Program-made: the position numbers and the translations under genes | Shown here: positions 1 through 9,470 of the stretch, in pieces | Numbering within the stretch: the stretch's first letter is position 1 | Layout: every line of letters begins with the position of its first letter | The notes under the pieces: model-generated | What the model saw: the letters and a program-made list of their open reading frames with translations, nothing else | Databases searched by the model: none | Told to the model about the DNA's origin: nothing | Source of the DNA: an uncultured Prochlorococcus sp. | GTDB taxonomy: Bacteria; Cyanobacteriota; Cyanobacteriia; PCC-6307; Cyanobiaceae | Length of the DNA stretch: 64,000 nt | Assembly: GCA_902578845.1 (NCBI GenBank) | Contig: CACHEM010000001.1 | Span: forward strand, 47,361 to 111,360 | Direction: 5' to 3'

Positions 1-940
1 CTACATATTGATAGTCGATACCAAATATTTCACTTTTCTTATCTTCAGTCGCCATTCTTTGAGCTTCTAAATTTTCTGTTGGACCTCCTGGAATCATTTT
101 GCAGGCTTGGCGAATGATGCTTAGTGATTGTCTCATCTCTTCAACTCTTACTCTATATCTCGCATAACAATCTCCTTCTTTTTCTGAAGCAATCTTCCAA
201 TCAAAATCGTCATAGCATTCATAACTATCGACTTTCCTTAAATCCCAGGAAACTCCAGAAGCTCTAAGCATTGGCCCAGACAAAGACCAATTAATTGCCT
301 GATCTCTTTGTATTGTTCCAAGACCTTCAATTCTCTTTTTAAAAATTGGATTATTTGTAATTAATTTTTCGTATTCATCAATCTTGGGACCAAACCAATC
401 ACAAAAGTCGATACATTTTTCTAACCATCCGTATGGAAGATCACATGCGACACCACCTATCCTAAAGAAATTGTTATTTATCAGCCTCTGTCCAGTAGCA
501 GCTTCCCAAAGATCATAAATCATTTCTCTTTCTCTAAAAATATAGAAAAATGGAGTTTGAGCTCCCACGTCTGCTAAAAAGGGACCTAGCCATAAAAGAT
601 GATTAGCAATACGATTGAGTTCCAGCATTAGAACTCTGATGTAACTAGCTCTTTTAGGAACTGGAATATTTGCTAATCTTTCAGGAGCATTTACTACAAT
701 AGCTTCATAAAACATTCCTGCTGCATAATCCATTCTGCTTACATAAGGGACATACATTACATTTGTCCTATTTTCAGCTATCTTTTCCATCCCTCTATGT
801 AAATATCCAATAACCGGTTCACAATCAATGACATTCTCACCATCAAGAGTTACAACTAACCTTAAAACACCATGCATTGAGGGATGGTGAGGGCCAAAAT
901 TGACCACCATTGGTTCTGTTCTAGTCTCTAACTGAGCCAT
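1..940 (-). CDS. ndhH: NAD(P)H-quinone oxidoreductase subunit H (partial)
   Basis: NdhH is the 49-kDa-type subunit of the hydrophilic arm of cyanobacterial NDH-1, near the quinone site. The frame read from the ATG at 940 gives 313 codons and runs off the left edge, so roughly the last 80 residues of a family near 394 residues are missing. The N-terminus has the family signature [10 protein letters not shown] at residues 15-24, and [13 protein letters not shown] and [11 protein letters not shown] follow. A second in-frame ATG at codon 11 is a possible start. It is divergent from rsmH with 38 bp between start codons. Other NDH-1 genes lie at 10.7-13.5, 18.5-22.2, 24.7 and 49.0 kb. Confidence 0.96.
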   Translation of the reverse strand, partial: MAQLETRTEPMVVNFGPHHPSMHGVLRLVVTLDGENVIDCEPVIGYLHRGMEKIAENRTNVMYVPYVSRMDYAAGMFYEAIVVNAPERLANIPVPKRASYIRVLMLELNRIANHLLWLGPFLADVGAQTPFFYIFREREMIYDLWEAATGQRLINNNFFRIGGVACDLPYGWLEKCIDFCDWFGPKIDEYEKLITNNPIFKKRIEGLGTIQRDQAINWSLSGPMLRASGVSWDLRKVDSYECYDDFDWKIASEKEGDCYARYRVRVEEMRQSLSIIRQACKMIPGGPTENLEAQRMATEDKKSEIFGIDYQYV

Positions 941-978
941 TCGAAATTTAACTTCTAAACAAATCTTAGTCGAAAGTT

Positions 979-1881
979 ATGCAAACTGACCTATCTGATT
1001 CATCTTTTTTCAATCATAAATCAGTTATGACAGATGAGATTATGGCCTCAATAGAGCATTACCCATTAATACATAACAACCAACTCAAAGGAATAGACGC
1101 AACTTTAGGCGGAGGAGGGCACTCTTATCATTTATTGAGAAAATATTCGGATTTAAATATAATTGGACTTGATCAAGATCCATTCGCGAGAAAGTCAGCA
1201 TCAAAAAAACTTGATGTATTTAAACATAGGATTGATATAAGGGCTTCAAATTTTTCGGATTTTGTACCAAAAGAAAAAGTTTCTTTTGTGATTGCAGATC
1301 TTGGAGTCAATAGTAACCAAATTGATGACCCTAAAAGAGGATTTAGTTTCCAAAAAGATGGTCCACTTGATATGCGCATGAATCCTTTTCTTGAAGTTGA
1401 TGCAGAGAAATTAATTGAGGCTTTAAATGAAAAAGATCTAGCTAACCTAATTTATAAATACGGAGAGGAGAGATTATCGAGAAAGATTGCTAGGAAAATA
1501 AAATTAGATTTAAAAGAAAATGGGAAATATTCTGGAACAAAAGAGTTAGCTTATTCTATTGCAGGCTGCTTCCCACCAAAACAAAGATATAAAAAAATAC
1601 ATCCAGCAACAAGAACATTTCAAGCACTAAGAATTGCTGTTAATAAAGAAATTGAAGCATTAGAAAAATTTTTGCAAGTTGTCCCTGAATGGCTCTTGCC
1701 AGGGGGTATTATTTCTATTATTAGTTTTCATTCCCTTGAGGATAGGTTAGTTAAAAGTTATTTTAAGAATGATCAAAGAATAAAAAACCTGACAAAAAAG
1801 CCAATAACTCCTTCCGAACAAGAAGTTGAACTTAATAAAAGAGCTAGAAGTGGAAAATTAAGAATTGCTCAATTAAATTAA
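979..1881 (+). CDS. rsmH: 16S rRNA (cytosine-1402-N4) methyltransferase RsmH (MraW)
   Basis: RsmH transfers a methyl group from SAM to N4 of C1402 in the 16S rRNA P site. The 300-residue length is normal for the family. The SAM-binding loop GIDATLGGGGHS is at residues 38-49, followed by the family blocks DLGVNSNQID, GFSFQKDGPLDMRM, HPATRTFQALRIAVN and ISFHSLEDR. The start has family-like sequence soon after it (HKSVM at residues 13-17). It is divergent from ndhH and convergent with the cysteine desulfurase gene 13 bp downstream. The gene is not in a cell-division (dcw) cluster here. Confidence 0.96.
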   Translation: MQTDLSDSSFFNHKSVMTDEIMASIEHYPLIHNNQLKGIDATLGGGGHSYHLLRKYSDLNIIGLDQDPFARKSASKKLDVFKHRIDIRASNFSDFVPKEKVSFVIADLGVNSNQIDDPKRGFSFQKDGPLDMRMNPFLEVDAEKLIEALNEKDLANLIYKYGEERLSRKIARKIKLDLKENGKYSGTKELAYSIAGCFPPKQRYKKIHPATRTFQALRIAVNKEIEALEKFLQVVPEWLLPGGIISIISFHSLEDRLVKSYFKNDQRIKNLTKKPITPSEQEVELNKRARSGKLRIAQLN

Positions 1882-1894
1882 AAGCCAATAATTT

Positions 1895-3040
1895 CTATCG
1901 TAATGATCTGATCGTATTTGTAAGAATATGAATTGCTTGTTTTATATCTTTTAAATTAGTACTTAATCCAATACTTAACCTTATTGAAGATTCTGCTTCT
2001 TTTAGAGATCTACCTAAGGCTAGTAAAACATGAGATGGTTCACCATTACTACATGCAGATCCAGTAGAACAAATTATTTTAGATTTTAAAAGTTTATGAA
2101 ACTTTGCTCCGTTTAAATCCAATACAGTCAAATTTAAATTGTGAGGTAATCTTTTTTCTATTGAGCCATTAATTAATAAACCAGAATTATTTTTTAACAA
2201 CCCCTCTAAAAGGTTATTTCTATAAAAAAGTAATTTCTCAGCATTATTTTTTTGATTAAGAACTGCTATCTCTATTGCTTTAGCAAAGCCAACTACTAAA
2301 GGAAGAGGTAATGTGCCAGATCTAAGACCATATTCCTGACCTCCTCCAACAATTAAAGGCTCAAGATTAATTTCTTCATCAATCAAAAGAAGTCCTATCC
2401 CTTTAGGACCATATATTTTGTGAGAACTCATCGTTATCATGTTTACATCTAATAAAAGATTGTCTAACGCCATATAACCTAAACATTGTGCGAAATCAGA
2501 GTGAAATGTTATTCCTCTCGATTTACATGTCTTTGAAATATTTTCTATGGGCTGAATAACTCCTATTTCGTTATTTGCCAGCATGACACTAACCAGAAAT
2601 GTATCTTCTCTTATATATTTTTTGAATTGTTCTTCTGAAATTAAGCCATCTTTCTCAGGATTAATTTCTGTAACCATAAATCCCTCTTTTTTTAGTTGGT
2701 TTAAGGGCTCCAAAACAGCTTTATGCTCCGTTTTTAAGGTAATAATATGTCCATAGTTTCCTGTTTTTTTATAGAAATTTCTAGCAAAACCTAATAAGGC
2801 TAAGTTATTAGATTCAGTTGCCCCACTTGTAAAAATAACTTTTTTATTCTTAAGAAATAAACTTTTTTCTATTTTTTCTCTTGAGGCTTCCAATATAGCG
2901 CTTGCGTTAATCCCCGCCAAATTAGATTTGCTTGCAGGGTTAGAAAATATCTCACTCCAAAAAGGTTTCATAGAATCAACGACACCTTTAGAGCAAGGAG
3001 TCGAAGATTGATAGTCTAGTAGTATGGGAGTTGATAGCAT
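1895..3040 (-). CDS. Cysteine desulfurase, NifS/IscS-like
   Basis: A PLP enzyme that removes sulfur from cysteine and passes a persulfide to iron-sulfur and other sulfur-acceptor pathways. In 381 residues I see TEH with His106, HSDFAQ at 180-185, the PLP-binding Lys208 in SSHKIYGPKG, and the mobile-loop catalytic cysteine, probably Cys330, in TGSACSNG. This loop places it in group I (NifS/IscS-like) rather than the SufS group. It is divergent from the response regulator gene (60 bp between starts). An IscA-type carrier is encoded 49 kb away, so partnership can only be assumed from family knowledge. Confidence 0.9.
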   Translation of the reverse strand: MLSTPILLDYQSSTPCSKGVVDSMKPFWSEIFSNPASKSNLAGINASAILEASREKIEKSLFLKNKKVIFTSGATESNNLALLGFARNFYKKTGNYGHIITLKTEHKAVLEPLNQLKKEGFMVTEINPEKDGLISEEQFKKYIREDTFLVSVMLANNEIGVIQPIENISKTCKSRGITFHSDFAQCLGYMALDNLLLDVNMITMSSHKIYGPKGIGLLLIDEEINLEPLIVGGGQEYGLRSGTLPLPLVVGFAKAIEIAVLNQKNNAEKLLFYRNNLLEGLLKNNSGLLINGSIEKRLPHNLNLTVLDLNGAKFHKLLKSKIICSTGSACSNGEPSHVLLALGRSLKEAESSIRLSIGLSTNLKDIKQAIHILTNTIRSLR

Positions 3041-3100
3041 TATGTTTAGTATATAAAATTCTGTTTATTACTAGAAAATCAAAATTAAAAAATTAAAAAA

Positions 3101-3829
3101 ATGAATGAAATTAATCAAATTAATAATGAACCGGTAAGAAAATCAAGAATTCTATTAGTTGATGATGAGCCTGGTTTAAGAACAGCTGTAAAAACATTTT
3201 TAGAAGATGAAGGCTTTGAAATATTTATTGCAGTTGATGGAGAGGATGGTTGGGAAAAAGCTCAAACAGTTTTTCCAGATTTAATAATTAGCGATATTAT
3301 GATGCCCCGAGCTAATGGTTATGCTCTATTAGAAAAAATTAGAGAGGATGAAAAATTAGGAGGAACTCCAGTTATTTTTCTAACTGCAAAAGGAATGACC
3401 CTAGACAGAACAGAAGGTTATCTTGCAGGAGTTGATGATTATATTTCCAAACCTTTCGATCCCGATGAATTAGCTGCAAGAGTTAAAAATGTAATCAACA
3501 GACAAGAACGTTTGCTAAAAGAAGCTGCGCGATTCGCAGATATTGATGTAAGCAAAATGGCGAAACAAATTACTGAAATAAAATCGATGCTCACAGGCCA
3601 AAACCAAACTAATCCAGAAAATAAAACAAATCTTCCTAGTTTTACCCCAAGAGAAGCAAGTGTACTACAACTAGTAGCAGAGGGGCTGATGAACAAGGAA
3701 ATTGCAAGACAACTTGAAACATCTATTAGAAATGTTGAGAAATATGTAAGTAGACTTTTTATCAAGACAGGTACGTCTAGCCGAACAGAATTAGTTCGTT
3801 ATGCACTTGAAAATCATTTAGTAAAGTAA
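3101..3829 (+). CDS. ycf29: NarL/LuxR-family response regulator, Ycf29/Rre1-like
   Basis: A two-component output protein of 242 residues. The receiver domain spans about residues 16-135, with acidic Asp21/Asp22, phospho-acceptor Asp65 in SDIMMP, Thr95 and Lys117 in SKPF. A linker leads to a LuxR-type helix-turn-helix at about 181-240. Length, linker and the PRANGY block match cyanobacterial and plastid Ycf29, called Rre1 in Synechocystis, a stress-responsive regulator linked there to histidine kinase Hik2. No kinase gene is adjacent. It ends one base from the 3' end of convergent chlM. The regulatory role is inferred from the family. Confidence 0.85.
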   Translation: MNEINQINNEPVRKSRILLVDDEPGLRTAVKTFLEDEGFEIFIAVDGEDGWEKAQTVFPDLIISDIMMPRANGYALLEKIREDEKLGGTPVIFLTAKGMTLDRTEGYLAGVDDYISKPFDPDELAARVKNVINRQERLLKEAARFADIDVSKMAKQITEIKSMLTGQNQTNPENKTNLPSFTPREASVLQLVAEGLMNKEIARQLETSIRNVEKYVSRLFIKTGTSSRTELVRYALENHLVK

Positions 3830-3830
3830 A

Positions 3831-4532
3831 TTATTTAATTTTTTCGAATTCAATTAGTTTTGAAAAATAAAAAGGAGCTTGATTTAATTTGTTTTTAACA
3901 ACTTTAAATCCTCTTTCTTTAGCAGCATTAATAATACCCTTTTCTTTCAATGTATATGCCCTTGTAGTTTTACTTGGCCCAGGAAATAATTTTCCAATAT
4001 TTTTTAGAACAGCAAGAACTGGAGTATAAGGAGCAAAGCTAACGATTAGTTTTTCTTTGCTTAAATCGCATAGATGTTGAACCATTTCTTCTGCGATCGG
4101 TTGAGGATAATGAATAAATACATCCAAACAAACTACAACATCAAATAATCCTTTTAATTTTTCTAGATCACAGACTTCATATTTAATTTTACCTTGACTC
4201 AAACCTAATTCATGAATGCGTTTTTTTGTTTCTTTAATCATTTCAGAAGAAATATCGCTCACCTGTAGTTCTTTTATACCGAGTCTTAATAAAGGTATGG
4301 AAAGACTTCCTACACCACAGCCTGCATCGCAATAACTTTTTTTTGTTAGTTCAGGATAATTTTTGATGTATGAGACTACATCATCTACAGTTTTTTGATG
4401 TCCTTTCCTAATATTTTTCTGAACTGTATTAATTTCATCAGATTTGCTATAAATTTTATTCCATCTTTCAAAGCCAGTACCATTAAAATACTCCCTAACT
4501 TCACTTTTTTCGATAATCTTATTTGACGTCAT
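3831..4532 (-). CDS. chlM: Mg-protoporphyrin IX methyltransferase ChlM
   Basis: ChlM methylates the C13 propionate of Mg-protoporphyrin IX with SAM, the step after magnesium chelatase in chlorophyll synthesis. The protein has 233 residues. SAM motif I, CDAGCGVGSLSIPL, lies at residues 68-81. The N-terminal YFNGTGFERWNKIY at 15-28 is characteristic of ChlM/BchM. The 3' end abuts the response regulator gene (one-base gap), and the 5' end is divergent from purE with 90 bp between them. A 10-bp perfect palindrome lies just upstream of the start (4537-4546). Confidence 0.94.
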   Translation of the reverse strand: MTSNKIIEKSEVREYFNGTGFERWNKIYSKSDEINTVQKNIRKGHQKTVDDVVSYIKNYPELTKKSYCDAGCGVGSLSIPLLRLGIKELQVSDISSEMIKETKKRIHELGLSQGKIKYEVCDLEKLKGLFDVVVCLDVFIHYPQPIAEEMVQHLCDLSKEKLIVSFAPYTPVLAVLKNIGKLFPGPSKTTRAYTLKEKGIINAAKERGFKVVKNKLNQAPFYFSKLIEFEKIK

Positions 4533-4622
4533 AATATTCTATAGAAAATTTATTCTTTTTATACTAACTAACTGGCACCAAATTAATTGCACGCCATTAT
4601 AGGAAAGAATTGATTTGTTATT

Positions 4623-5159
4623 TTGTCAGAATTGAATTCTAAAGATATTTATAAAATTGCTGTCGTAATGGGTAGTGATTCAGATCTAAAAACATTGAAA
4701 CCAGCCATTGATATATTAAGAGAATTTGGTATAAAAACTGAAGTTTGTATACTTTCTGCTCATCGAACACCTATTGAAATGATGGAATATGCAAAAAATG
4801 CAGAAACAGAAAACATAAAAGTAATAATTGCCGGTGCTGGGGGTGCTGCTCATCTTCCAGGAATGCTGGCATCCATAACTTGCATTCCTGTAATTGGCGT
4901 ACCAGTAGAGAGTAAGACACTTAAGGGGATTGACTCTCTTTTATCAATCGTTCAAATGCCCGCTGGAATTCCAGTTGCAACAGTTGCAATTAATGGAGGT
5001 CAGAATGCTGGATTATTGGCAATAGAGATGATCAGTTTATTTGATGAATCCATAAAGAAAAATTTGAAAGAATTCAGAGAAAATCTACATACACAGGTAA
5101 GAACTAAAAATAGTAAGTTATCAAATATTGGACCTGACAATTATCTTCAAAATAAATGA
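4623..5159 (+). CDS. purE: N5-carboxyaminoimidazole ribonucleotide mutase PurE
   Basis: PurE converts N5-CAIR to CAIR in de novo purine synthesis. The frame opens with a TTG start (178 residues); no better ATG precedes the conserved core. Family motifs are GSDSD at 17-21, SAHRTP at 45-50, GAGGAAHLPG at 71-80 and MPAGIPVATV at 112-121. About 25 residues after the core look nonconserved. It is divergent from chlM and convergent with cysC 15 bp downstream. No purK is next to it. Confidence 0.95.
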   Translation: MSELNSKDIYKIAVVMGSDSDLKTLKPAIDILREFGIKTEVCILSAHRTPIEMMEYAKNAETENIKVIIAGAGGAAHLPGMLASITCIPVIGVPVESKTLKGIDSLLSIVQMPAGIPVATVAINGGQNAGLLAIEMISLFDESIKKNLKEFRENLHTQVRTKNSKLSNIGPDNYLQNK

Positions 5160-5160
5160 A

Positions 5161-5186
5161 CTAATATTTTTCTATTAGGCCTTTTT
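5161..5186 (+). terminator. Weak terminator-like hairpin between purE and cysC
   Basis: Directly after the purE stop, CTAATA at 5161-5166 can pair with TATTAG at 5173-5178 around a T-rich loop. GGCC and five T residues follow (to 5186). The stem is only six A/T-rich pairs, and the T-run lies inside the last codons of convergent cysC. A real but inefficient purE terminator is plausible; chance in AT-rich DNA is also possible. Confidence 0.3.
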
Positions 5187-5798
5187 AAGAAAGTTTTCTT
5201 TTCTAAGGAAGTTAATAATTTTTTCAACGGAATCATTCAAATCTAACGAACCTGTATCAACAACAATTTCGGGATTAAAAGGAGCTTCATATGGACTAGA
5301 AATCCCTGTGAATTCTTTAATTTCTCCCAAACGAGCTTTCTTATAAAGACCTTTAGTATCCCTATTTTCGCAAACTGCGATATCAGCAGCACAATAAACT
5401 TCAATAAAATCCTTAGATCCAATAATTTTTCTCACCTTATCTCTATCGCTAATAAATGGCGAAACGAATGCTGTAATAGTTATTATCCCAGCATTCATAA
5501 ATAAATTCGCAACTTCGCCAATTCTTCTTATATTTTCTTCTCTATCTTCATCCGAAAAACCAAGATCTTTACATAAACCGTGTCTAATATTATCTCCATC
5601 CAACACATAAGTCGAAAAACCATCTAAGTGTAAAACTTCATTTAAAGCGTTGGCCAAAGTACTTTTGCCAGAACCAGATAAACCTGTAAACCAGATAACC
5701 ATACCTTTATGACCTCTCATTTTCTCTAACTTTTCTCTATCAATAGTTAGGTTGTGCCACTTTATATTGGTTGACTTTGTTTGATTTTGTTCTTTCAT
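5175..5798 (-). CDS. cysC: Adenylylsulfate (APS) kinase CysC
   Basis: CysC phosphorylates APS to PAPS, used for assimilatory sulfate reduction or as donor for sulfotransferases. The 207-residue protein has the P-loop GLSGSGKS at 39-46, DGDNIRHGL at 67-75, FVSPFISDRD at 111-120 and the KGLYKKAR substrate block at 149-156. All are typical of active CysC. It stands alone, with no sulfurylase or PAPS reductase next to it. It convergently abuts purE and lies upstream of the SUI1-type gene on the same strand. A P-loop sulfotransferase at 45.0-46.0 kb is a possible consumer of its product. Confidence 0.96.
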   Translation of the reverse strand: MKEQNQTKSTNIKWHNLTIDREKLEKMRGHKGMVIWFTGLSGSGKSTLANALNEVLHLDGFSTYVLDGDNIRHGLCKDLGFSDEDREENIRRIGEVANLFMNAGIITITAFVSPFISDRDKVRKIIGSKDFIEVYCAADIAVCENRDTKGLYKKARLGEIKEFTGISSPYEAPFNPEIVVDTGSLDLNDSVEKIINFLRKENFLKKA

Positions 5799-5840
5799 TT
5801 TTTACTTCATCAAAATTAAAAACCTATCCTAACCCTTGCT

Positions 5841-6161
5841 TCATAAATTATGAAATCCCTCTTTACGAAGAAACTCAATTGATTTCGATACCATATCACC
5901 CTGTAACTGGATATTTCTATCAATTAATGTTCCTCCAGTCCCACAAAAAACTTTAATTTTTTTTAGTAATTCTTTCAATAAGATTTCATCCTCAGTGCCT
6001 AAACCTCTAATTAAAGTTATAGTCTTGCCCTTTTTACCTTTTTTTTGTTTTGAAATATTTATTTTTGATCTTTTATTAAAAGTATCTACCTTAGCTGTTT
6101 CTTCAGATTTCTTTTCTTGATTATCAAATTCGATCCAATTCTTTTTTCCCATTATTTTCAA
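5841..6161 (-). CDS. SUI1/eIF1-family translation factor (YciH-like)
   Basis: A small basic protein (106 residues) with a SUI1 fold covering about residues 45-106. The segment TLIRGLGTEDEILLKELLKK, then FCGTGGT and IQLQGDMV, matches bacterial YciH and eukaryotic eIF1. Family members bind the small ribosomal subunit and are thought to influence start selection. The first 40 residues are lysine-rich and variable. It is upstream of cysC on the same strand and divergent from trpB (39 bp between starts). Confidence 0.9.
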   Translation of the reverse strand: MKIMGKKNWIEFDNQEKKSEETAKVDTFNKRSKINISKQKKGKKGKTITLIRGLGTEDEILLKELLKKIKVFCGTGGTLIDRNIQLQGDMVSKSIEFLRKEGFHNL

Positions 6162-6200
6162 TATAATCTATAGTTAGTTAATACTTATTCTATAGAAAAA

Positions 6201-7445
6201 GTGGTAAGTACATTTTCTGGCAAAGATCAAAACTATAAAAATGACGATTTAAATCAACCCTCCAAAGAGGGAAGATTTGGAAAATATGGTGGTCAATATG
6301 TTCCTGAAACGCTAATGCCCGCTCTTTTTGAGCTTGAAAAAGCTGCGTCTAATGCATGGAAAGATAAACTTTTTGTAGAAGAATTAAATCATCTACTTAA
6401 GACTTATGTAGGAAGAGAAACACCACTTTATGAAGCCAAAAGACTTACTGAACATTACAAAAATAAACAAGCAACTCCTAGAATATGGCTTAAAAGAGAA
6501 GATTTAAATCATACTGGGGCTCACAAAATTAATAATGCTCTTGGACAAGCTTTATTGGCAATAAGAATGGGCAAAAAAAGAATAATTGCAGAAACTGGAG
6601 CAGGTCAGCATGGAGTTGCTACTGCTACTGTTTGTGCGAGATTTGGCTTGAAATGTATTATCTACATGGGTGCTGAAGACATAAAAAGGCAATCCCTTAA
6701 CGTTTTCAGAATGAAACTTTTAGGAGCTGAAGTTAAAGTTGTAAATTCTGGGACTGCAACACTTAAGGATGCTACTAGTGAGGCCATTAGAGATTGGGTT
6801 TCTAATGTCGAAACCACACACTACATTTTAGGATCTGTTGCAGGCCCACACCCTTTCCCAAAGATTGTGCGAGATTTTCATGCAGTTATAGGTGAAGAAA
6901 CTAAAAAACAATGTTTGGAATCATTTGGATCTTTGCCCGATATTTTGCTTGCTTGTGTAGGTGGGGGATCAAATGCAATGGGACTTTTCCATCCTTTTGT
7001 TAAAGAAACTTCTGTGCGTCTTATTGGAGTTGAAGCCGCAGGAAGCGGAGTTGATACTGACAAACATGCTGCCACTATCACTAAAGGGTCAGTTGGAATT
7101 TTGCATGGATCAATGAGTCTTCTCTTGCAAGATGATAATGGTCAAGTACAAGAAGCTCACTCAATAAGTGCAGGTTTAGATTACCCTGGAGTAGGACCTG
7201 AACATAGCCATTTAAAAGATATAGGTAGAGCAGAATATGGATCAGTCACAGATCAAGAAGCTTTAGACGCTTTAAAACTTGTTAGTGAACTAGAAGGAAT
7301 CATACCTGCACTTGAAACTTCCCATGCCTTTGCTTGGTTAGATAAATTATGCCCTACTCTTGAAAAAGATGCTCATATAGTTATCAATTGCTCTGGTAGA
7401 GGCGACAAAGATGTTAATACTGTTGCATCTTCATTAGATATTTAA
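6201..7445 (+). CDS. trpB: Tryptophan synthase beta subunit
   Basis: TrpB condenses indole with serine to tryptophan using PLP. The 414-residue protein has the opening family block [18 protein letters not shown] at about 25-42, the PLP Schiff-base Lys109 in [23 protein letters not shown] at 131-140 and a glycine-rich phosphate loop GGGSNAMG near 255. The start is GTG at 6201; about 24 variable residues precede the conserved block. Its stop directly abuts the stop of the convergent rhodanese gene. No trpA is adjacent. Confidence 0.97.
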   Translation: MVSTFSGKDQNYKNDDLNQPSKEGRFGKYGGQYVPETLMPALFELEKAASNAWKDKLFVEELNHLLKTYVGRETPLYEAKRLTEHYKNKQATPRIWLKREDLNHTGAHKINNALGQALLAIRMGKKRIIAETGAGQHGVATATVCARFGLKCIIYMGAEDIKRQSLNVFRMKLLGAEVKVVNSGTATLKDATSEAIRDWVSNVETTHYILGSVAGPHPFPKIVRDFHAVIGEETKKQCLESFGSLPDILLACVGGGSNAMGLFHPFVKETSVRLIGVEAAGSGVDTDKHAATITKGSVGILHGSMSLLLQDDNGQVQEAHSISAGLDYPGVGPEHSHLKDIGRAEYGSVTDQEALDALKLVSELEGIIPALETSHAFAWLDKLCPTLEKDAHIVINCSGRGDKDVNTVASSLDI

Positions 7446-7796
7446 TCAATACCTTGGGATTGATGGGTCAATATTTCTACTCCATCCATCAATACCTTCC
7501 TCCAAGTTCCATATTTCGCTCACAATATTATTATCCAAGCACCATTGAGAAAAGTTATAACTTCTTATTCCTGCATGACAGGTAACTACAATTTCTCTGT
7601 CTAATAAACCAGCAAATATTTCTTCAACATATTCAGATGTGACTTTACTAATTGGTATATGTAAAAATTCTTTTGAGAAACTAGCTATTTCAAGCTCTGA
7701 CTGTTCTCTTACATCAATCAAAACTGGATCTTCTTTCTCAGAATTAAACCAATCATTGAGACTAGAAGCATTTATAGATTTTGGATAACTTCCCAA
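7446..7796 (-). CDS. Single-domain rhodanese-like protein
   Basis: A rhodanese-homology domain fills the 116 residues. LIDVREQSELE at about 27-37 is the entry block, and the active-site loop is CHAGIRS with Cys73 positioned to carry a persulfide. Such single-domain proteins act as cytosolic sulfurtransferases with varied acceptors; the partner is unknown here. The start is TTG at 7796. The gene abuts trpB tail to tail and is divergent from the hypothetical gene at 7886. Confidence 0.88.
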   Translation of the reverse strand: MGSYPKSINASSLNDWFNSEKEDPVLIDVREQSELEIASFSKEFLHIPISKVTSEYVEEIFAGLLDREIVVTCHAGIRSYNFSQWCLDNNIVSEIWNLEEGIDGWSRNIDPSIPRY

Positions 7797-7885
7797 TTTA
7801 TAGGATAAATTATGTGTTATTTACAATTTAATAAATTAAGTTGCAGTAGGAAGTTTATTGTTAAAAATAAAAATAAACATTGATA

Positions 7886-9346
7886 ATGAAACTTAGAGTA
7901 GTAGCAATAATAATATTATTATCTTTATTACTTTTTTTTGGTTTTAAAAAAGTTTCAGCTAATAAAAACAAGAAGCAAAGTACAAATATTGAGCAACTAA
8001 ATATCTTAAGATATATTCCTGAAAAAAATAAATTATTATTTATTTCAAATTTAGATAGTTTTCATATTGTTAATCATAATGAAAAAGATAAAAAATCAAC
8101 AAATCAAGATGACTTTGTTTTAATAAAAGACTCTATATTAGATTACTTAGGTATAGATCTAGGCAATAATAAATTAGAAGACATCTATAACAATGAACTT
8201 ATAATCTCATTTTTTGAAAATAATAAAAAGCTTAAAGATGATATTTTGATTATTTTTAAAATTAAGCCAGAAAAAACAATAGACGATTTATTAAATTTGC
8301 CTAATAAAATTGATCAAATTGATGAGATAATTTCAATTAAAAGAGAAAACAAAATAAATTTCCTTAAATATATATACCGAACCGACGATAATTATATAAT
8401 TGCTTCATCAGATAAACAATTAATGAAAAATAGTATTAACTCTAGTGATAATTTTAAAGAAAAAAAATTTCAATATGAGGGAGAACTTTTTGGACTCAAA
8501 AATCAAAAAAATATATTATTTACCAAAAAATTTGGAAGAAGTATATTTTTTAATAAAGAAATTTTTACTGACAAAAATGAGGATATTGTAGCTACAACAT
8601 TTGACTTAAAAAATAAACATTTACTTTTAAAATCATATTTACTTAATAATAAAAAAAATCTTGAATTTCTTGCTTATGATAAACTTATAAATAAAGATAT
8701 TAATAATAAAGATAATCTTCAAGTTTCAATTTTTACTGAAATTAAGAGTTTTGAAAAATATCTAAAACCTTTTATAAATAATTTTGAACAAAGTTTTTTT
8801 GAAGATTTTAACCAAAATAAAAATCAAAATATCTTAATTCTCAATTCAAAAAAAGATTGGCTTTTTACATTTGAAAAAAATACTGAAAATCAATTTGATT
8901 TAAGTACTTTGAAAAAATTAAAAGATTTCAACAAATATACTTTAAAACAAAATGAAGATATTTACTCAATATATTCCAAAGATATTCTTGAAGAAAAAAA
9001 CGATGCAATAAAACAATTAACTTTTGAAAATATCTATTCAATAGAATCAGGAGGTTTGCAATTCATAAGTAATTTTTTAATTGATAGTAAAAAACTAGAA
9101 ACAATCTCAAAAAAATTTTTCAACCTAAAAAGTTATAAAGATAAATCTACTTTTCTTTATACCAAAGTTGATATCAAAGATGAAAATTCCAATAAAATTG
9201 AATATTTACCTGATTTGGAAGATCTTAATTTTCTCATTAGAAATATTTTAAAAATATCAAATGAAGAATATCTAGAAATCATAAGTCAATCTATTCCAGA
9301 AAAAAATCCAATTCTTTATACAGAAACAAGTTTAAAAATACCTTAA
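7886..9346 (+). CDS. Membrane-anchored or secreted DUF3352-like protein
   Basis: A 486-residue protein with an uncleaved anchor or signal sequence: residues 1-20 are strongly hydrophobic (VVAIIILLSLLLFFGF), and the rest is hydrophilic and extremely rich in Lys, Asn, Asp and Ile. The ATG at 7886 is preferred to an in-frame TTG at 7880. Blocks such as ILRYIPEKNKLLFISNL and IIASSDKQLMKNSI resemble cyanobacterial DUF3352 envelope proteins, a weak recognition. Function is unknown. It stands alone between the rhodanese gene and gltA. Confidence 0.6.
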   Translation: MKLRVVAIIILLSLLLFFGFKKVSANKNKKQSTNIEQLNILRYIPEKNKLLFISNLDSFHIVNHNEKDKKSTNQDDFVLIKDSILDYLGIDLGNNKLEDIYNNELIISFFENNKKLKDDILIIFKIKPEKTIDDLLNLPNKIDQIDEIISIKRENKINFLKYIYRTDDNYIIASSDKQLMKNSINSSDNFKEKKFQYEGELFGLKNQKNILFTKKFGRSIFFNKEIFTDKNEDIVATTFDLKNKHLLLKSYLLNNKKNLEFLAYDKLINKDINNKDNLQVSIFTEIKSFEKYLKPFINNFEQSFFEDFNQNKNQNILILNSKKDWLFTFEKNTENQFDLSTLKKLKDFNKYTLKQNEDIYSIYSKDILEEKNDAIKQLTFENIYSIESGGLQFISNFLIDSKKLETISKKFFNLKSYKDKSTFLYTKVDIKDENSNKIEYLPDLEDLNFLIRNILKISNEEYLEIISQSIPEKNPILYTETSLKIP

Positions 9347-9470
9347 TAAATTTATTCAAATAAGCTTCAAAGACAATCATTTAAAATTTTTGTGAAGTTA
9401 ATAACTTGTGGTTAATTAAAAATTATTTGACTATCTTTAATCTATAAGTATTTGATATTGAATTAAGCAA

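Noticed and set aside
4537..6197. The perfect palindrome TTCTATAGAA occurs just upstream of chlM (4537-4546) and of trpB (6188-6197), suggesting a shared operator.
   Set aside because: The same 10-mer also occurs inside crtB near 27344, and A/T-rich palindromes of this length are expected by chance in such DNA.
7430..7480. ATCAAT...ATTGAT inverted repeat at the trpB/rhodanese junction as a bidirectional terminator.
   Set aside because: Six-pair A/T stem without a clear T-run on either strand; not distinguishable from chance.
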